A stretch of DNA of 19,710 nucleotides, from positions 1 through 19,710 of the forward strand of contig CAZXUK010000018.1 of assembly GCA_964644045.1 (NCBI GenBank), written 5' to 3'. The notes beneath the pieces were generated by a model that made no database searches, had not been told where the DNA came from, and saw only the letters and a list, made by a program, of their open reading frames with translations. This DNA comes from JAIOTG01 sp964644045. GTDB lineage: Bacteria > Patescibacteriota > Patescibacteriia > Patescibacteriales > JAGXOH01. The position numbers and the translations under genes were made by a program. Shown here one piece after another: positions 7,360 through 14,241 of this stretch; within the stretch, counting starts at the first letter, position 1, and the number at the start of each line of letters is the position of its first letter.

Positions 7360-8055
7360 ATGTATTCCGAAATAACCAAAGAACTTAAAAAACTAAAAGA
7401 TTATAAAAAAGCGGAAAAATCAAAATTATTTTTTAAAACCGGCGCCGAAGAATACGGAGAAGGAGATAAATTTTTAGGGATCGCCGTTCCTCAACAAAAA
7501 AAAATAGCCAAACTTTTTCCGAACACCTCCTTGACTGACTTAAAAAAATTGTTAAATTCTCAAATTCATGAATATCGTTCATTCGCTCTGATAATTCTGG
7601 TAAATCAATTCAAAAAAGCAGGAAAAGAAGAAAGAAAAAAATTTTTTGATTTTTATTTAAAAAATATTTCCCAAATTAATAATTGGGATTTGGTGGACAG
7701 CTCTGCGCCTTATATTGTGGGCGAATATTTAAAAGATAAAGAAAAAAATATTTTATACAAACTAAGTTCTTCTCCCGGTCTTTGGCGCAGACGTATAGCC
7801 ATAATGGCCACCTTTAATTTTATCAGGGAAAATAATTTTAAAGATACTTTGAAAATAGCGGAAAAATATTTAAAAGACAAAGAAGATCTGATTCATAAAG
7901 CCACAGGGTGGATGCTTAGGGAGGTAGGAAAAAGAGATCTTAAAACAGAAGAAAAATTTTTAAAAAAATATTACAAACAAATGCCCAGGACAATGCTTAG
8001 ATATGCCATAGAAAAATTTCCGGAAAATAAAAGAAAAAAATTTTTAAAAAAATAA
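7360..8055 (+). CDS. AlkD-type DNA alkylation repair glycosylase (HEAT-like)
   Basis: This 231-residue, all-helical, Lys-rich protein has the AlkD pattern. GEGDKFLGIAVPQQKKIAK lies at 33-51. The catalytic-type NNWDLVDSSAP (107-117) holds Trp109 and Asp113, which match residue numbers of the characterised Bacillus cereus AlkD. LWRRRIAIMATF (141-152) follows, then Trp184 in ATGWMLREVGKRD (181-193). AlkD removes bulky or charged alkylated bases such as 3-methyladenine and 7-methylguanine without flipping the base. It follows pcm with a 2-base gap, and recA comes next after 127 bases. The three together form a repair-themed stretch. The gene symbol alkD is a family-level name only. Confidence 0.88.
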   Translation: MYSEITKELKKLKDYKKAEKSKLFFKTGAEEYGEGDKFLGIAVPQQKKIAKLFPNTSLTDLKKLLNSQIHEYRSFALIILVNQFKKAGKEERKKFFDFYLKNISQINNWDLVDSSAPYIVGEYLKDKEKNILYKLSSSPGLWRRRIAIMATFNFIRENNFKDTLKIAEKYLKDKEDLIHKATGWMLREVGKRDLKTEEKFLKKYYKQMPRTMLRYAIEKFPENKRKKFLKK

Positions 8056-8112
8056 AGAGTTTGCATTTTTTAAAAAAATAATCTAAGGTGATAATAATTA
8101 CGAATTCACAAA

Positions 8113-8169
8113 TTTTTCAAAAATTGCGCGAATTGAAAAAATATTTAATTTATAAATTTTTATTATAAT
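8113..8169 (+). promoter_or_regulatory. Inverted repeat and -10 element upstream of recA
   Basis: TTTTTCAA (8113-8120) and TTGAAAAA (8133-8140) form an inverted repeat around AATTGCGCGAATT, which is itself nearly symmetric. TATAAT at 8164-8169 ends 13 bases before the recA ATG at 8183. No Shine-Dalgarno site is present, so the transcript would be almost leaderless. The inverted repeat could be a terminator for the AlkD gene or an operator. It does not match the GAAC-N4-GTTC or CTGT-type LexA boxes. Confidence 0.4.
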
Positions 8170-8182
8170 TATAGAAACTCAT

Positions 8183-9238
8183 ATGGCTAAGGATAAACAA
8201 GACACTAAAAAAGAAGGAGGAAAAAATGAAAATAAAAACGAAAAATTGGAAGCTGCCAATACCGCGGTAGACCAAATCAAGGAACGCTTTGGAGAAGGTT
8301 CAATTATGAAGTTCGGGGAAGCTAAAAAGACTGATGTTAGTTCAGTGTCCTCTGGTTGTCTTTCTTTGGATATGGCTTTAGGGGTAGGTGGAGTGCCCAG
8401 GGGAAGAATAGTGGAGATATTCGGACCGGAAACCTCGGGAAAAACCACCTTGGCCCAGCATATTGTGGCAGAAGCGCAAAAAGAAGGGGGAGTGGCCGCT
8501 TTTGTAGATGCGGAACACGCCTTAGATCCGGATTATGCCCGCAAAATAGGAATTAATATTTCCGACCTCTTAATCTCTCAACCGGACACGGGAGAACAAG
8601 CTCTGGAAATATTGGAAACCCTGGTCCGTTCCAATGCCGTGGATGTAGTAGTAGTTGACAGTGTGGCCGCCTTAGTTCCCAAAAAAGAAATTGAAGGAGA
8701 TATGGGAGACCAGCAAATGGGCCTGCAGGCCCGCTTAATGAGCCAGGCCTTAAGAAAATTAACAGGTATAGTTTCCAAAACCAACACTATTGTTATTTTT
8801 ATTAACCAAGTTAGACAAAAAATAGGGGTGTTCTTCGGCAACCCGGAAACAACCACCGGAGGCACAGCTTTAAAATTTTATTCCTCAGTCCGCATTGAAG
8901 TCAGGCGCGCCGCCCAAATCAAACAAGCGGAAAAAATTATCGGCAACAGAGTAAGATGTAAAGTGGTAAAAAATAAGGTGGCCGCGCCCTTCCGCACTTG
9001 TGAATTTGATATTATGTATAATGAAGGAATCTCTATAGCCGGTGATTTAATTGATTTGGGTACGGCTTACGGAGTAGTAAAAAAAGCCGGCAACTCTTAT
9101 TCTTCAGGAGAGGAGAAGCTGGGAGTGGGAAGAGAAAATGCCCGCAAATATCTACGACAAAATCCTAAAACAATGAAAGAGATCAAAAAAAATATTATCA
9201 AAGAAGCTAAAAGTCGCGAACAAGAAGAAGAAAAATAA
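8183..9238 (+). CDS. recA: Recombinase RecA
   Basis: The 351-residue RecA forms filaments on single-stranded DNA and catalyses strand exchange and, where present, LexA cleavage. Clear marks are Walker A GPETSGKT (81-88), Walker B VVVVDSVAAL (155-164), the L1 region EGDMGDQQMGLQARLMSQAL (171-190), FINQVRQKIGV (206-216) and L2 GNPETTTGGTALKFY (219-233). The last ends in Thr where Asn is most common (GGN to GGT). The first 20 or so residues are a Lys/Glu/Asp-rich extension, and the C-terminus is short and charged. The gene stands alone and is convergent with efp, sharing a bidirectional terminator. No recX or lexA is nearby. Confidence 0.98.
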   Translation: MAKDKQDTKKEGGKNENKNEKLEAANTAVDQIKERFGEGSIMKFGEAKKTDVSSVSSGCLSLDMALGVGGVPRGRIVEIFGPETSGKTTLAQHIVAEAQKEGGVAAFVDAEHALDPDYARKIGINISDLLISQPDTGEQALEILETLVRSNAVDVVVVDSVAALVPKKEIEGDMGDQQMGLQARLMSQALRKLTGIVSKTNTIVIFINQVRQKIGVFFGNPETTTGGTALKFYSSVRIEVRRAAQIKQAEKIIGNRVRCKVVKNKVAAPFRTCEFDIMYNEGISIAGDLIDLGTAYGVVKKAGNSYSSGEEKLGVGRENARKYLRQNPKTMKEIKKNIIKEAKSREQEEEK

Positions 9239-9252
9239 AAAAACGCCCAAAT

Positions 9253-9281
9253 AAAAAATACCGTTTTAAACGGTATTTTTT
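9253..9281. terminator. Bidirectional terminator between recA and efp
   Basis: AAAAAATACCGTTT (9253-9266) is complementary to AAACGGTATTTTTT (9268-9281). It forms a hairpin with a T run on both strands, placed between two convergent genes. Confidence 0.9.
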
Positions 9282-9292
9282 ATATAAATAAT

Positions 9293-9853
9293 TTAAGAAG
9301 CTCTCTCTACATATTCACCCGTCTCGGTATTCACCCTGATCTTATCTCCTTGCTCTACAAACATGGGCACAGTTATACTGGCACCGGTTTCAATCTCCGC
9401 TTGCTTGGTAACATTACCGGCTGAATTGCCTTTAACCCCGGGAGGAGCATTTACTACCTTAAAATCCATCTTTATGGGAAGCTCTAAAGTCACCGGTTCA
9501 CCTTCAAAATAAAGAACATCCATATCTGTTCCTTCTTTTAAAAACTTTCTCTTTTCTCCCAAAGAATCCAAATCTAATTCAAATTGTTCATAACTTTCAT
9601 TATCCATAAAATGGGCTTTTTCCCCATCTTCATATAAAAAATTGGACTTTTTCTTTTCAGTTTCTCCTTCTTCCGCTTTTTCATTGCCTTGAAAGGTTTT
9701 ATCCAAAACACGGCCATCAACCAAATTTCTTAATTTGGTCTTTAAAACAGCGCCTCCTCGGGCCATTTTATGATGATCGGCCTTAATAACCAAATAGGGT
9801 TGATTGTCTATTTGAATAATTTTACCGGCTTTAATTTTACTAATATCTAACAT
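9293..9853 (-). CDS. efp: Elongation factor P with arginine at the modification site
   Basis: The 186-residue EF-P has the three expected barrels: a KOW-like domain (about 1-65), an OB domain with LYFEGEPVTLELP (114-126) and a C-terminal OB domain with the signature VVNAPPGVKGNSAGNVTKQA (133-152). EF-P binds ribosomes stalled at proline runs. The loop that reaches the peptidyl-transferase centre reads HHKMARGGA (27-35), so Arg32 stands where E. coli has Lys34. In other bacteria Arg here is rhamnosylated by EarP, while Lys is modified by EpmA or is left or treated otherwise. No such enzyme is in the window. It is the last gene of the rpsF-ssb-rpsR-efp run, 34 bases after rpsR. No Shine-Dalgarno site is seen. 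Confidence 0.96.
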   Translation of the reverse strand: MLDISKIKAGKIIQIDNQPYLVIKADHHKMARGGAVLKTKLRNLVDGRVLDKTFQGNEKAEEGETEKKKSNFLYEDGEKAHFMDNESYEQFELDLDSLGEKRKFLKEGTDMDVLYFEGEPVTLELPIKMDFKVVNAPPGVKGNSAGNVTKQAEIETGASITVPMFVEQGDKIRVNTETGEYVERAS

Positions 9854-9887
9854 AAAATTAAAATCTAATTAAAAGTCGAATTCACTT

Positions 9888-10112
9888 TTATTTCCTGGTA
9901 AATCCCAATAAGGCCATAATTCTGGCTCTTTTAATGGCAGTGGCCAATTTTCTTTGATGCCAAGCACAAACTCCTGTCCTTTTGGCCGGCAGGATCTTAA
10001 GGTGATAATTAATAAATTTTTTCAAAACATCAGTGTTTTTATAATCTATCTCTTCAATCCTGTTTACGCAAAAATAACAATGCTTTTGTTTTCCTAATTT
10101 ATTGTTGCTCAT
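9888..10112 (-). CDS. rpsR: Ribosomal protein bS18
   Basis: The 74-residue protein fits bS18 in length and motifs. KHCYFC (10-15) gives Cys12 and Cys15. IDYKNTDVLKKFI (22-34) and ILPAKRTGVCAWHQRKLATAIKRARIMALLGF form the RNA-binding core. The CxxC plus later Cys-x2-His is the zinc-binding (C+) form of the protein. bS18 pairs with bS6 on the platform of the 30S subunit. The order rpsF-ssb-rpsR is the widespread bacterial arrangement. Confidence 0.96.
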   Translation of the reverse strand: MSNNKLGKQKHCYFCVNRIEEIDYKNTDVLKKFINYHLKILPAKRTGVCAWHQRKLATAIKRARIMALLGFTRK

Positions 10113-10133
10113 ATCGATTTAACTTTTTATTTA

Positions 10134-10625
10134 TTAAAAAGGTATATTCTCTACCTTAATATCTTCTTCTGAGTCTCCCCCGGAGTTTTGCTCTCCGGAA
10201 TTTTCTTGGCTTTGACTTTGTTCGTTTGACCCTTCCTCATAAAAAGGTTGCTCCTCTCCTCCGGAGGAATTACCTCCCCCGCCTCCGGATGAGGCTCCGG
10301 CTCTATCCAGCATAATCATGTTCTCGGCCACAATTTCGGTGCGATAACGTTTAACTCCGTCGTTTCCCGTCCATTCATTGGTCTGCAACCTTCCTTCCAC
10401 ATAGACTTTGGCTCCCTTTTTTAAATATTGCCCGCAAATTTCTCCCAGTTTTCTCCAGGCAACAATGTTGTGGAATTCCACTTTTTCCTGTCTTTGCCCT
10501 TGATTGTCATTCCAAACCAAATTAGTGGCTACCGTAAATCGGGTTACCGTGGCTCCGGAAGGAATGCTTTTAACCTCCGGGTCGCGGGTTAGGTTCCCGA
10601 TTATCATGGCTTTGTTTAAATTCAT
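10134..10625 (-). CDS. ssb: Single-stranded DNA-binding protein
   Basis: The 163-residue SSB has an OB fold (about 1-105) with NKAMIIGNLTRDPEVKSIPS (4-23), EFHNIVAWRKLGEICGQYLK (50-69) and GAKVYVEGRLQTNEW (71-85). A Gly/Ser/Gln/Glu-rich flexible linker follows, with the acidic tip EEDIKVENIPF. This tip corresponds to the DDDIPF-type tail that recruits repair and replication partners, including RecO and PriA in other bacteria. It lies between rpsF and rpsR with gaps of 25 and 21 bases. Confidence 0.97.
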   Translation of the reverse strand: MNLNKAMIIGNLTRDPEVKSIPSGATVTRFTVATNLVWNDNQGQRQEKVEFHNIVAWRKLGEICGQYLKKGAKVYVEGRLQTNEWTGNDGVKRYRTEIVAENMIMLDRAGASSGGGGGNSSGGEEQPFYEEGSNEQSQSQENSGEQNSGGDSEEDIKVENIPF

Positions 10626-10650
10626 AAAAATTAATTAATAATTAAATTAT

Positions 10651-11343
10651 TTATAATAGATCATCGGTGTTTAAAATATCATCCAGCTTTTTGTCCAGTT
10701 CCTCCATATCTACTTTGTCTTCTCCTTTTTTCTTTTTTTCTTTTTTCTTTTCTTTTTCTGTATCTTTCGCCTTTTTTTCTTTTGACTCTTTAGAAGTGTC
10801 CTCTCCTGTTTTTTTCTCCTCTGTTTTTTCTTCTTCCTCGCTCGTCTCTTTTTCTTCTTCCTCTTTGCCTTCAATCCTTGAAGTCGATTCTGAATCAGTT
10901 AAAGAAGTGATCGGAGATTCTTTTCTTTTTTCCCTTTCTTTCTCTTCTTTTTCCCCTTCTTTCTCTTCTTTTTCCCCTTCTTTCTCCTCTTTTTTCTCTG
11001 TTTTTGCCCGATCAACAATTTTACTTTTATCTTCCTTGTTCTTTTTAATTATAAGGAAACGTAAAATTTCATCAAGTAATCCAAGAAAACGATTAATTTC
11101 ATCTAAATCCTTTTTCTCGGCATCAAACTCTAAAAGTCCGTAATAGCCGTGATTAAAATGATTAATGGGATAAGCTAAACGCTTCTTGCCCCAATTTTCC
11201 TTAAAAGTAATCTCTCCTCCTTTATCCCGGATTTGTTTTTTTACTTTCTCCTGGATTTGTCCGGACTCCTCTTCGGTAAAATTATTAGGAATAATATAAA
11301 GAAGTTCGTAATGTTCTTTTTCTATTTTTTTGGTTTTGGACAT
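10651..11343 (-). CDS. rpsF: Ribosomal protein bS6 with a long Lys/Glu-rich tail
   Basis: The bS6 domain covers about residues 10-105. It holds HYELLYIIPNNFTEEE (11-26), the KENWGKKRLAYPI strand typical of bS6 (43-55) and HGYYGLLEFDAE. The protein is 230 residues, against about 95-135 in most bacteria. The extra 120 or so residues are almost all Lys, Glu, Asp, Ser and Thr, with three copies of a GEKEEKE-type heptapeptide. E. coli bS6 also ends in added glutamates (by RimK), so an acidic tail is not without precedent. The start is preceded by heptamer repeats and no Shine-Dalgarno site. It is the first gene of the rpsF-ssb-rpsR-efp run. Confidence 0.93.
   Translation of the reverse strand: MSKTKKIEKEHYELLYIIPNNFTEEESGQIQEKVKKQIRDKGGEITFKENWGKKRLAYPINHFNHGYYGLLEFDAEKKDLDEINRFLGLLDEILRFLIIKKNKEDKSKIVDRAKTEKKEEKEGEKEEKEGEKEEKEREKRKESPITSLTDSESTSRIEGKEEEEKETSEEEEKTEEKKTGEDTSKESKEKKAKDTEKEKKKEKKKKGEDKVDMEELDKKLDDILNTDDLL
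10936..10998 (-). repeat. Three tandem 21-bp repeats inside rpsF
   Basis: Units at 10936-10956 and 10957-10977 are identical; the one at 10978-10998 has three or so changes. Each unit encodes seven residues, so changes in copy number would keep the frame. It lies within the Lys/Glu tail. Confidence 0.85.
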
Positions 11344-11348
11344 AGTTT

Positions 11349-11397
11349 TTAGATATTAGTTGTTAGTTGTTAGGTTTTAGATTTTAGGTGTTAGTTT
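11349..11397. repeat. Seven heptamers with TTAG every 7 bases upstream of rpsF
   Basis: TTAG occurs at 11349, 11356, 11363, 11370, 11377, 11384 and 11391, exactly 7 bases apart, with variable bases (TTG, GTT, ATT, GTG) between. The array ends 5 bases from the rpsF ATG, so it would form the mRNA leader next to the start codon. There, CTAA recurs every 7 bases on the coding strand. Confidence 0.85.
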
Positions 11398-11400
11398 TTT

Positions 11401-11478
11401 AAAACAAAAATCCCCGTATTCTCAAGGGGATCCTTGTTTTGAGAATACCTTTAATTCTTGAATTGGGCACAAGAATTA
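11401..11478 (-). promoter_or_regulatory. Alternative hairpins (attenuator or terminator) upstream of rpsF
   Basis: In transcript order on the minus strand there are three stems. First is a 9-bp hairpin (11470-11478 with 11452-11460). Second is stem B, ten perfect bp (11439-11448 with 11416-11425). Third is stem A, ATCCCC (11431-11426) with GGGGAT (11415-11410), followed by a U-rich run and an outer 7-bp extension. Stem A uses bases in B's loop and its own loop is B's 3' arm, so A and B largely exclude each other. A plus the U run looks like an intrinsic terminator. It may end the sensor gene's transcript or act as an attenuator of the ribosomal operon. I do not recognise the known bS6:bS18 leader motif. 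Confidence 0.55.
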
Positions 11479-11592
11479 CCTTTACAAAGGTGTGGGAAAG
11501 GTTTTATTTTTTAAACTTAACCACAAAGTTAACACATATTTTAAAAATTAGCAAGGGGTTCTTAATAACAAATAACACTTTTTGCTGTTTTT

Positions 11593-13200
11593 TTATTTAT
11601 CTATTCCCAATTTATTCAATCTTTTTTTTATCTTTTTATTTTCCTTATTTATTTGCTCTTTGTCTAAACCCTTGTCCTCCGCTCCTATTCGTAAAGTATA
11701 AAAATCTTCCAAAGTTTCCTCCAGTTCTTTGTTTTTATTCTGCAATTTTTCCTTAGATTTTCTCAATTTTTCATTATCTTCCCTCAAATCTTTAGTGGCT
11801 TCTTCTAACTTTTCATTAAAATCCCTGGTTTCTTCATAAAAACGAGCGTTCTCTATGGTAGTAGCTATTTGGGTGCTAATTATTTTTAAGACTCTTAGGT
11901 CATTTTCGTTATACATATCCCTGTTTCTTTTCTCTCCCAAAACCATTAAGCCCACAGTCCTATTTTTGTTATTAAGGGGAATGACCAAACTAACCCCTGT
12001 TTCAGTTAAATTTTCCATTAAATTTTTTATCTTTTTTTCGCCAAACTTTTCTTTTGCCTCCTCCACTATTATGGGCTTATTTTTCCTGATCAGCTTTTTA
12101 TAAAGAACAGGGTAGCTGGGAAAATTTTTCTTTTTTCCGACTTTAAAACCTTTATTATATTCCAATTTATAATTATTTTTTTCTTCATTATAAGACAAGA
12201 TGCCAAAAGCTTTAAAATGAAAAGCTTTTAATAAATTTTCATAAACACACTCGTAAATTTTTTCACGCTCCAAAAGCCCCATCAATCCCTCTGTAATGTT
12301 AGAAATCAAAACGCCGGTGTCAAAATAAGAAAAGAAAAATTTTTTATTAGCCAATGTAAAAATTTTCTTCTTAATCGGGTTATATAAAAGAATTGTTATC
12401 AAAATTATAAATAAAGTTTTTAAAAAATGGTCTCCGGTAACAAACTGTTCATAGACTAACTGAAACAGATAAATAATAAAAGTAATTATGCCTATTATCA
12501 AAACAAAAATGGAAAACCCTTTTAAAACCAACTTTATATCCATTAAACGATATTTGGCAATGGCGTACACATTGGCCCCCACAAAAAACAAAGAAAAAAA
12601 GGGACTGATCCAAAAAAATCGAGAGTTTCCGGTGATTAGGGGGATAATAATATCAAAGATGGTTGCCAAAAAAGAAAAAATAAACATTCCAACAAAAACA
12701 TAAAGAAGCTGCATCTTTTTTATTCCTTTGACAGCGCGATATTTTTTTATCCAAAAATAAACCACCCAGGCCATAGCCAAAACAATAAAAATACCCACAT
12801 AAGGATAGACAGGCCCTAAAATTGTTTCCGGTCCCCAGGGCTTTTGTGTTACTTCCTTAACCCATAAATCGGTAAAAAAAAGAAATAATATAAAAACAAA
12901 GGCAAAAAGAGAAACAAGGTAAGGAGCAATCGATCCTTTCAAATCCAAAAATTCTTTAAAAAAATAGGTCCAAGTTACAGTCATCAATAAAACAAAAAGA
13001 TAAACTATTTTAATCCAAATTTCACTATTTAAAACAAAGGGTTTTACATAAAAAAACATACTAAAAGCCCAAAGGGCTAAAGTAAAAGCCACCAAGGCGG
13101 AGAGTATATTTATTTTTTTGTCTTTATTTTTAAGCCAAACAAAAAAGCCCAAAACAAGGTTTAACAAAAAAACCAATAAAATTGTATATTGAATATCCAT
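11593..13200 (-). CDS. Membrane sensor protein: N-terminal multi-helix domain, GAF, coiled coil, no kinase
   Basis: I place the start at 13198-13200 (535 residues). It begins directly with the first membrane helix (MDIQYTILLVFLLNLVLGF), and an extended -10 element ends 7 bases upstream. About seven to nine membrane helices cover the first 280 or so residues, in the style of the 7TM N-terminal regions of histidine kinases. A GAF-type ligand domain follows (about 315-470, with GVSLVIPLNNKNRTVGLMVLG and the helix LKIISTQIATTIENARFYEE). A coiled coil (about 475-510) and a short basic end complete it. No HisKA His box and no HATPase N, G1 or G2 box are present, so it cannot autophosphorylate in the usual way. 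It may be a regulator of a separate kinase or a remnant. It is not clearly linked to rpsF. Confidence 0.75.
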   Translation of the reverse strand: MDIQYTILLVFLLNLVLGFFVWLKNKDKKINILSALVAFTLALWAFSMFFYVKPFVLNSEIWIKIVYLFVLLMTVTWTYFFKEFLDLKGSIAPYLVSLFAFVFILFLFFTDLWVKEVTQKPWGPETILGPVYPYVGIFIVLAMAWVVYFWIKKYRAVKGIKKMQLLYVFVGMFIFSFLATIFDIIIPLITGNSRFFWISPFFSLFFVGANVYAIAKYRLMDIKLVLKGFSIFVLIIGIITFIIYLFQLVYEQFVTGDHFLKTLFIILITILLYNPIKKKIFTLANKKFFFSYFDTGVLISNITEGLMGLLEREKIYECVYENLLKAFHFKAFGILSYNEEKNNYKLEYNKGFKVGKKKNFPSYPVLYKKLIRKNKPIIVEEAKEKFGEKKIKNLMENLTETGVSLVIPLNNKNRTVGLMVLGEKRNRDMYNENDLRVLKIISTQIATTIENARFYEETRDFNEKLEEATKDLREDNEKLRKSKEKLQNKNKELEETLEDFYTLRIGAEDKGLDKEQINKENKKIKKRLNKLGIDK

Positions 13201-13207
13201 ATTTTTT

Positions 13208-13216
13208 ATTTTAACA
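13208..13216 (-). promoter_or_regulatory. Extended -10 promoter of the sensor gene; probable leaderless start
   Basis: TGTTAAAAT on the minus strand ends 7 bases before the ATG, so transcription would begin at or next to the start codon. It resembles the TGCTAAAAT elements at 6538 and 6717. Confidence 0.5.
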
Positions 13217-13389
13217 TTTTTGGCCAAAAAAATTAAGAATTGTTTACTCGGTGTTATCCGAGGGTCATTTTGCCTCTCTTTAATATAATTATATCGGATA
13301 AAAGGACAAAAAACGCGACACATTCTTGAATTTAAAAAACAAACTTTACTTTATTTAAAGAGGTCTTTTGATTTTTTTGGTATGTCCTA

Positions 13390-13418
13390 TTGATTTTTTA
13401 CTTTTTTACATTTAAAAT
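13390..13418 (+). promoter_or_regulatory. Sigma-70-type promoter of the amino-acid-kinase-like gene
   Basis: TTGATT (13390-13395) and TAAAAT (13413-13418) are separated by exactly 17 bases. The predicted start leaves a leader of about 45 bases, with GAGGG (13459-13463) 5 bases before the ATG. Confidence 0.65.
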
Positions 13419-13468
13419 AAATAATGATTCAGCGGTCCCTAATTGACCATCAAATATAGAGGGTAATA

Positions 13469-13921
13469 ATGAAAAATGTTCTTATTAAAGGGTCGGGCGA
13501 CATTACAGAAAACAAAAAATTCTTTGAATTTGTCGTTAAAAAGGCTCGAGAAAATTACGTTGTAGTAATCTGCGGCGGTGGCACCAAGATAAACAAGGAG
13601 CTCGAAAATGCTGGATACGCCGTTGAATTTGATCAATTCGGACGTCGTATCACTAAAACATGGGAAGAGCGGATGATAATGCGCAATGTACTCGAACGCG
13701 AGGAAAAAACGATTCAGGACAAATTCGTAGGGAAAGGAGTCGTTGTCGTCTCACCCATTTTGTATGTCGGATCTGTCCTGTGTCCAATCAACGGAGACGA
13801 CCTGGTTAAGGCGTATGAGCTGGGCTTCGATGAAATTTACGTTTTTACCACCGCGGATCGAGTTAATAAAAAAACTCGTGTTTTCAAGGACATTCCAAAA
13901 GTTAAAATTGTCGGGGTTTGA
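13469..13921 (+). CDS. Compact amino-acid-kinase-fold protein (UMP kinase/acetylglutamate kinase superfamily)
   Basis: The 150-residue protein starts with MKNVLIKGSGDI, the nucleotide-binding strand-loop of the amino-acid-kinase fold. It continues with VVVICGGGTKIN (31-42), the acceptor-side Gly-rich loop, and NGDDLVKAYELGFDEIYVFT (108-127), the usual pre-nucleotide helix and strand. ADRVNKK follows (129-135), in the place of the TDVDGVY motif. Normal members (PyrH, ArgB, carbamate kinase) are 230-310 residues, so about a third is absent. The substrate cannot be assigned. The gene is a single-gene unit with its own promoter, Shine-Dalgarno site and terminator, and its base composition is richer in G and C than its neighbours. 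Confidence 0.65.
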   Translation: MKNVLIKGSGDITENKKFFEFVVKKARENYVVVICGGGTKINKELENAGYAVEFDQFGRRITKTWEERMIMRNVLEREEKTIQDKFVGKGVVVVSPILYVGSVLCPINGDDLVKAYELGFDEIYVFTTADRVNKKTRVFKDIPKVKIVGV

Positions 13922-13945
13922 GTTAGATCGCCCCACCATTTACCA

Positions 13946-13980
13946 CCGCCATCTCTTCAGAGTTGGCGGTTTTCTTTCTC
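13946..13980 (+). terminator. Intrinsic terminator after the amino-acid-kinase-like gene
   Basis: CCGCCA (13946-13951) pairs with TGGCGG (13964-13969). The inner CTC/GAG pairs are separated by one T-T mismatch, the loop is TTCA, and TTTTCTTTCT follows. Confidence 0.85.
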
Positions 13981-14038
13981 AAAAAATTTCAAAAAAACTT
14001 AAATATAAAATAAAAAAATTTAAACAAAATTTCATTTA

Positions 14039-14169
14039 ACCTAACATTGGACTTAAACAAAGTTGCGACCGAAGGAAGTAATTTAGGAAAATGCGACCTG
14101 CCCGCCAATCGCTGCGCTTAAGGCGCTGGCAGGCGGGGCTGAGGCATTTCCGTTTAAGCCCTGTTATAT
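14039..14169 (-). other. attC-like recombination site (integron cassette type)
   Basis: Read on the minus strand, the 131-base element runs from ATATAAC (14169-14163) to GTTAGGT (14045-14039). The latter fits the attC core GTTRRRY. The outer arms pair (GGGCTTAAAC with GTTTAAGTCC), leaving two extra bases on one strand next to the core, as in attC sites. An inner pair (GCATTTCC with GGAAAATGC) and a GC-rich central palindrome follow. It lies 72 bases after the stop of the EamA gene, as expected for a cassette's 3' end. This is by pattern only; no integrase is in the window. Confidence 0.6.
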
Positions 14170-14241
14170 GACCTGAGGAGCGTTAGCTACGAAAACACAG
14201 CGGGGCGCGAACGAAATGAGCGAATTCACGGAGCGCACATG

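Noticed and set aside
10667..11143. 158-residue Ser/Phe-rich plus-strand frame
   Set aside because: It is the antisense shadow of the Lys/Glu-rich rpsF tail; the composition is just the complement of GAA/AAA-type codons.
11349..11397. CRISPR-like array
   Set aside because: The units are 7 bases with no spacers and no cas genes.
13201..13323. 41-residue N-terminal extension of the sensor protein from an ATG at 13323
   Set aside because: The extension is polar with no family features, the ATG at 13200 begins the first membrane helix, and an extended -10 lies between the two.
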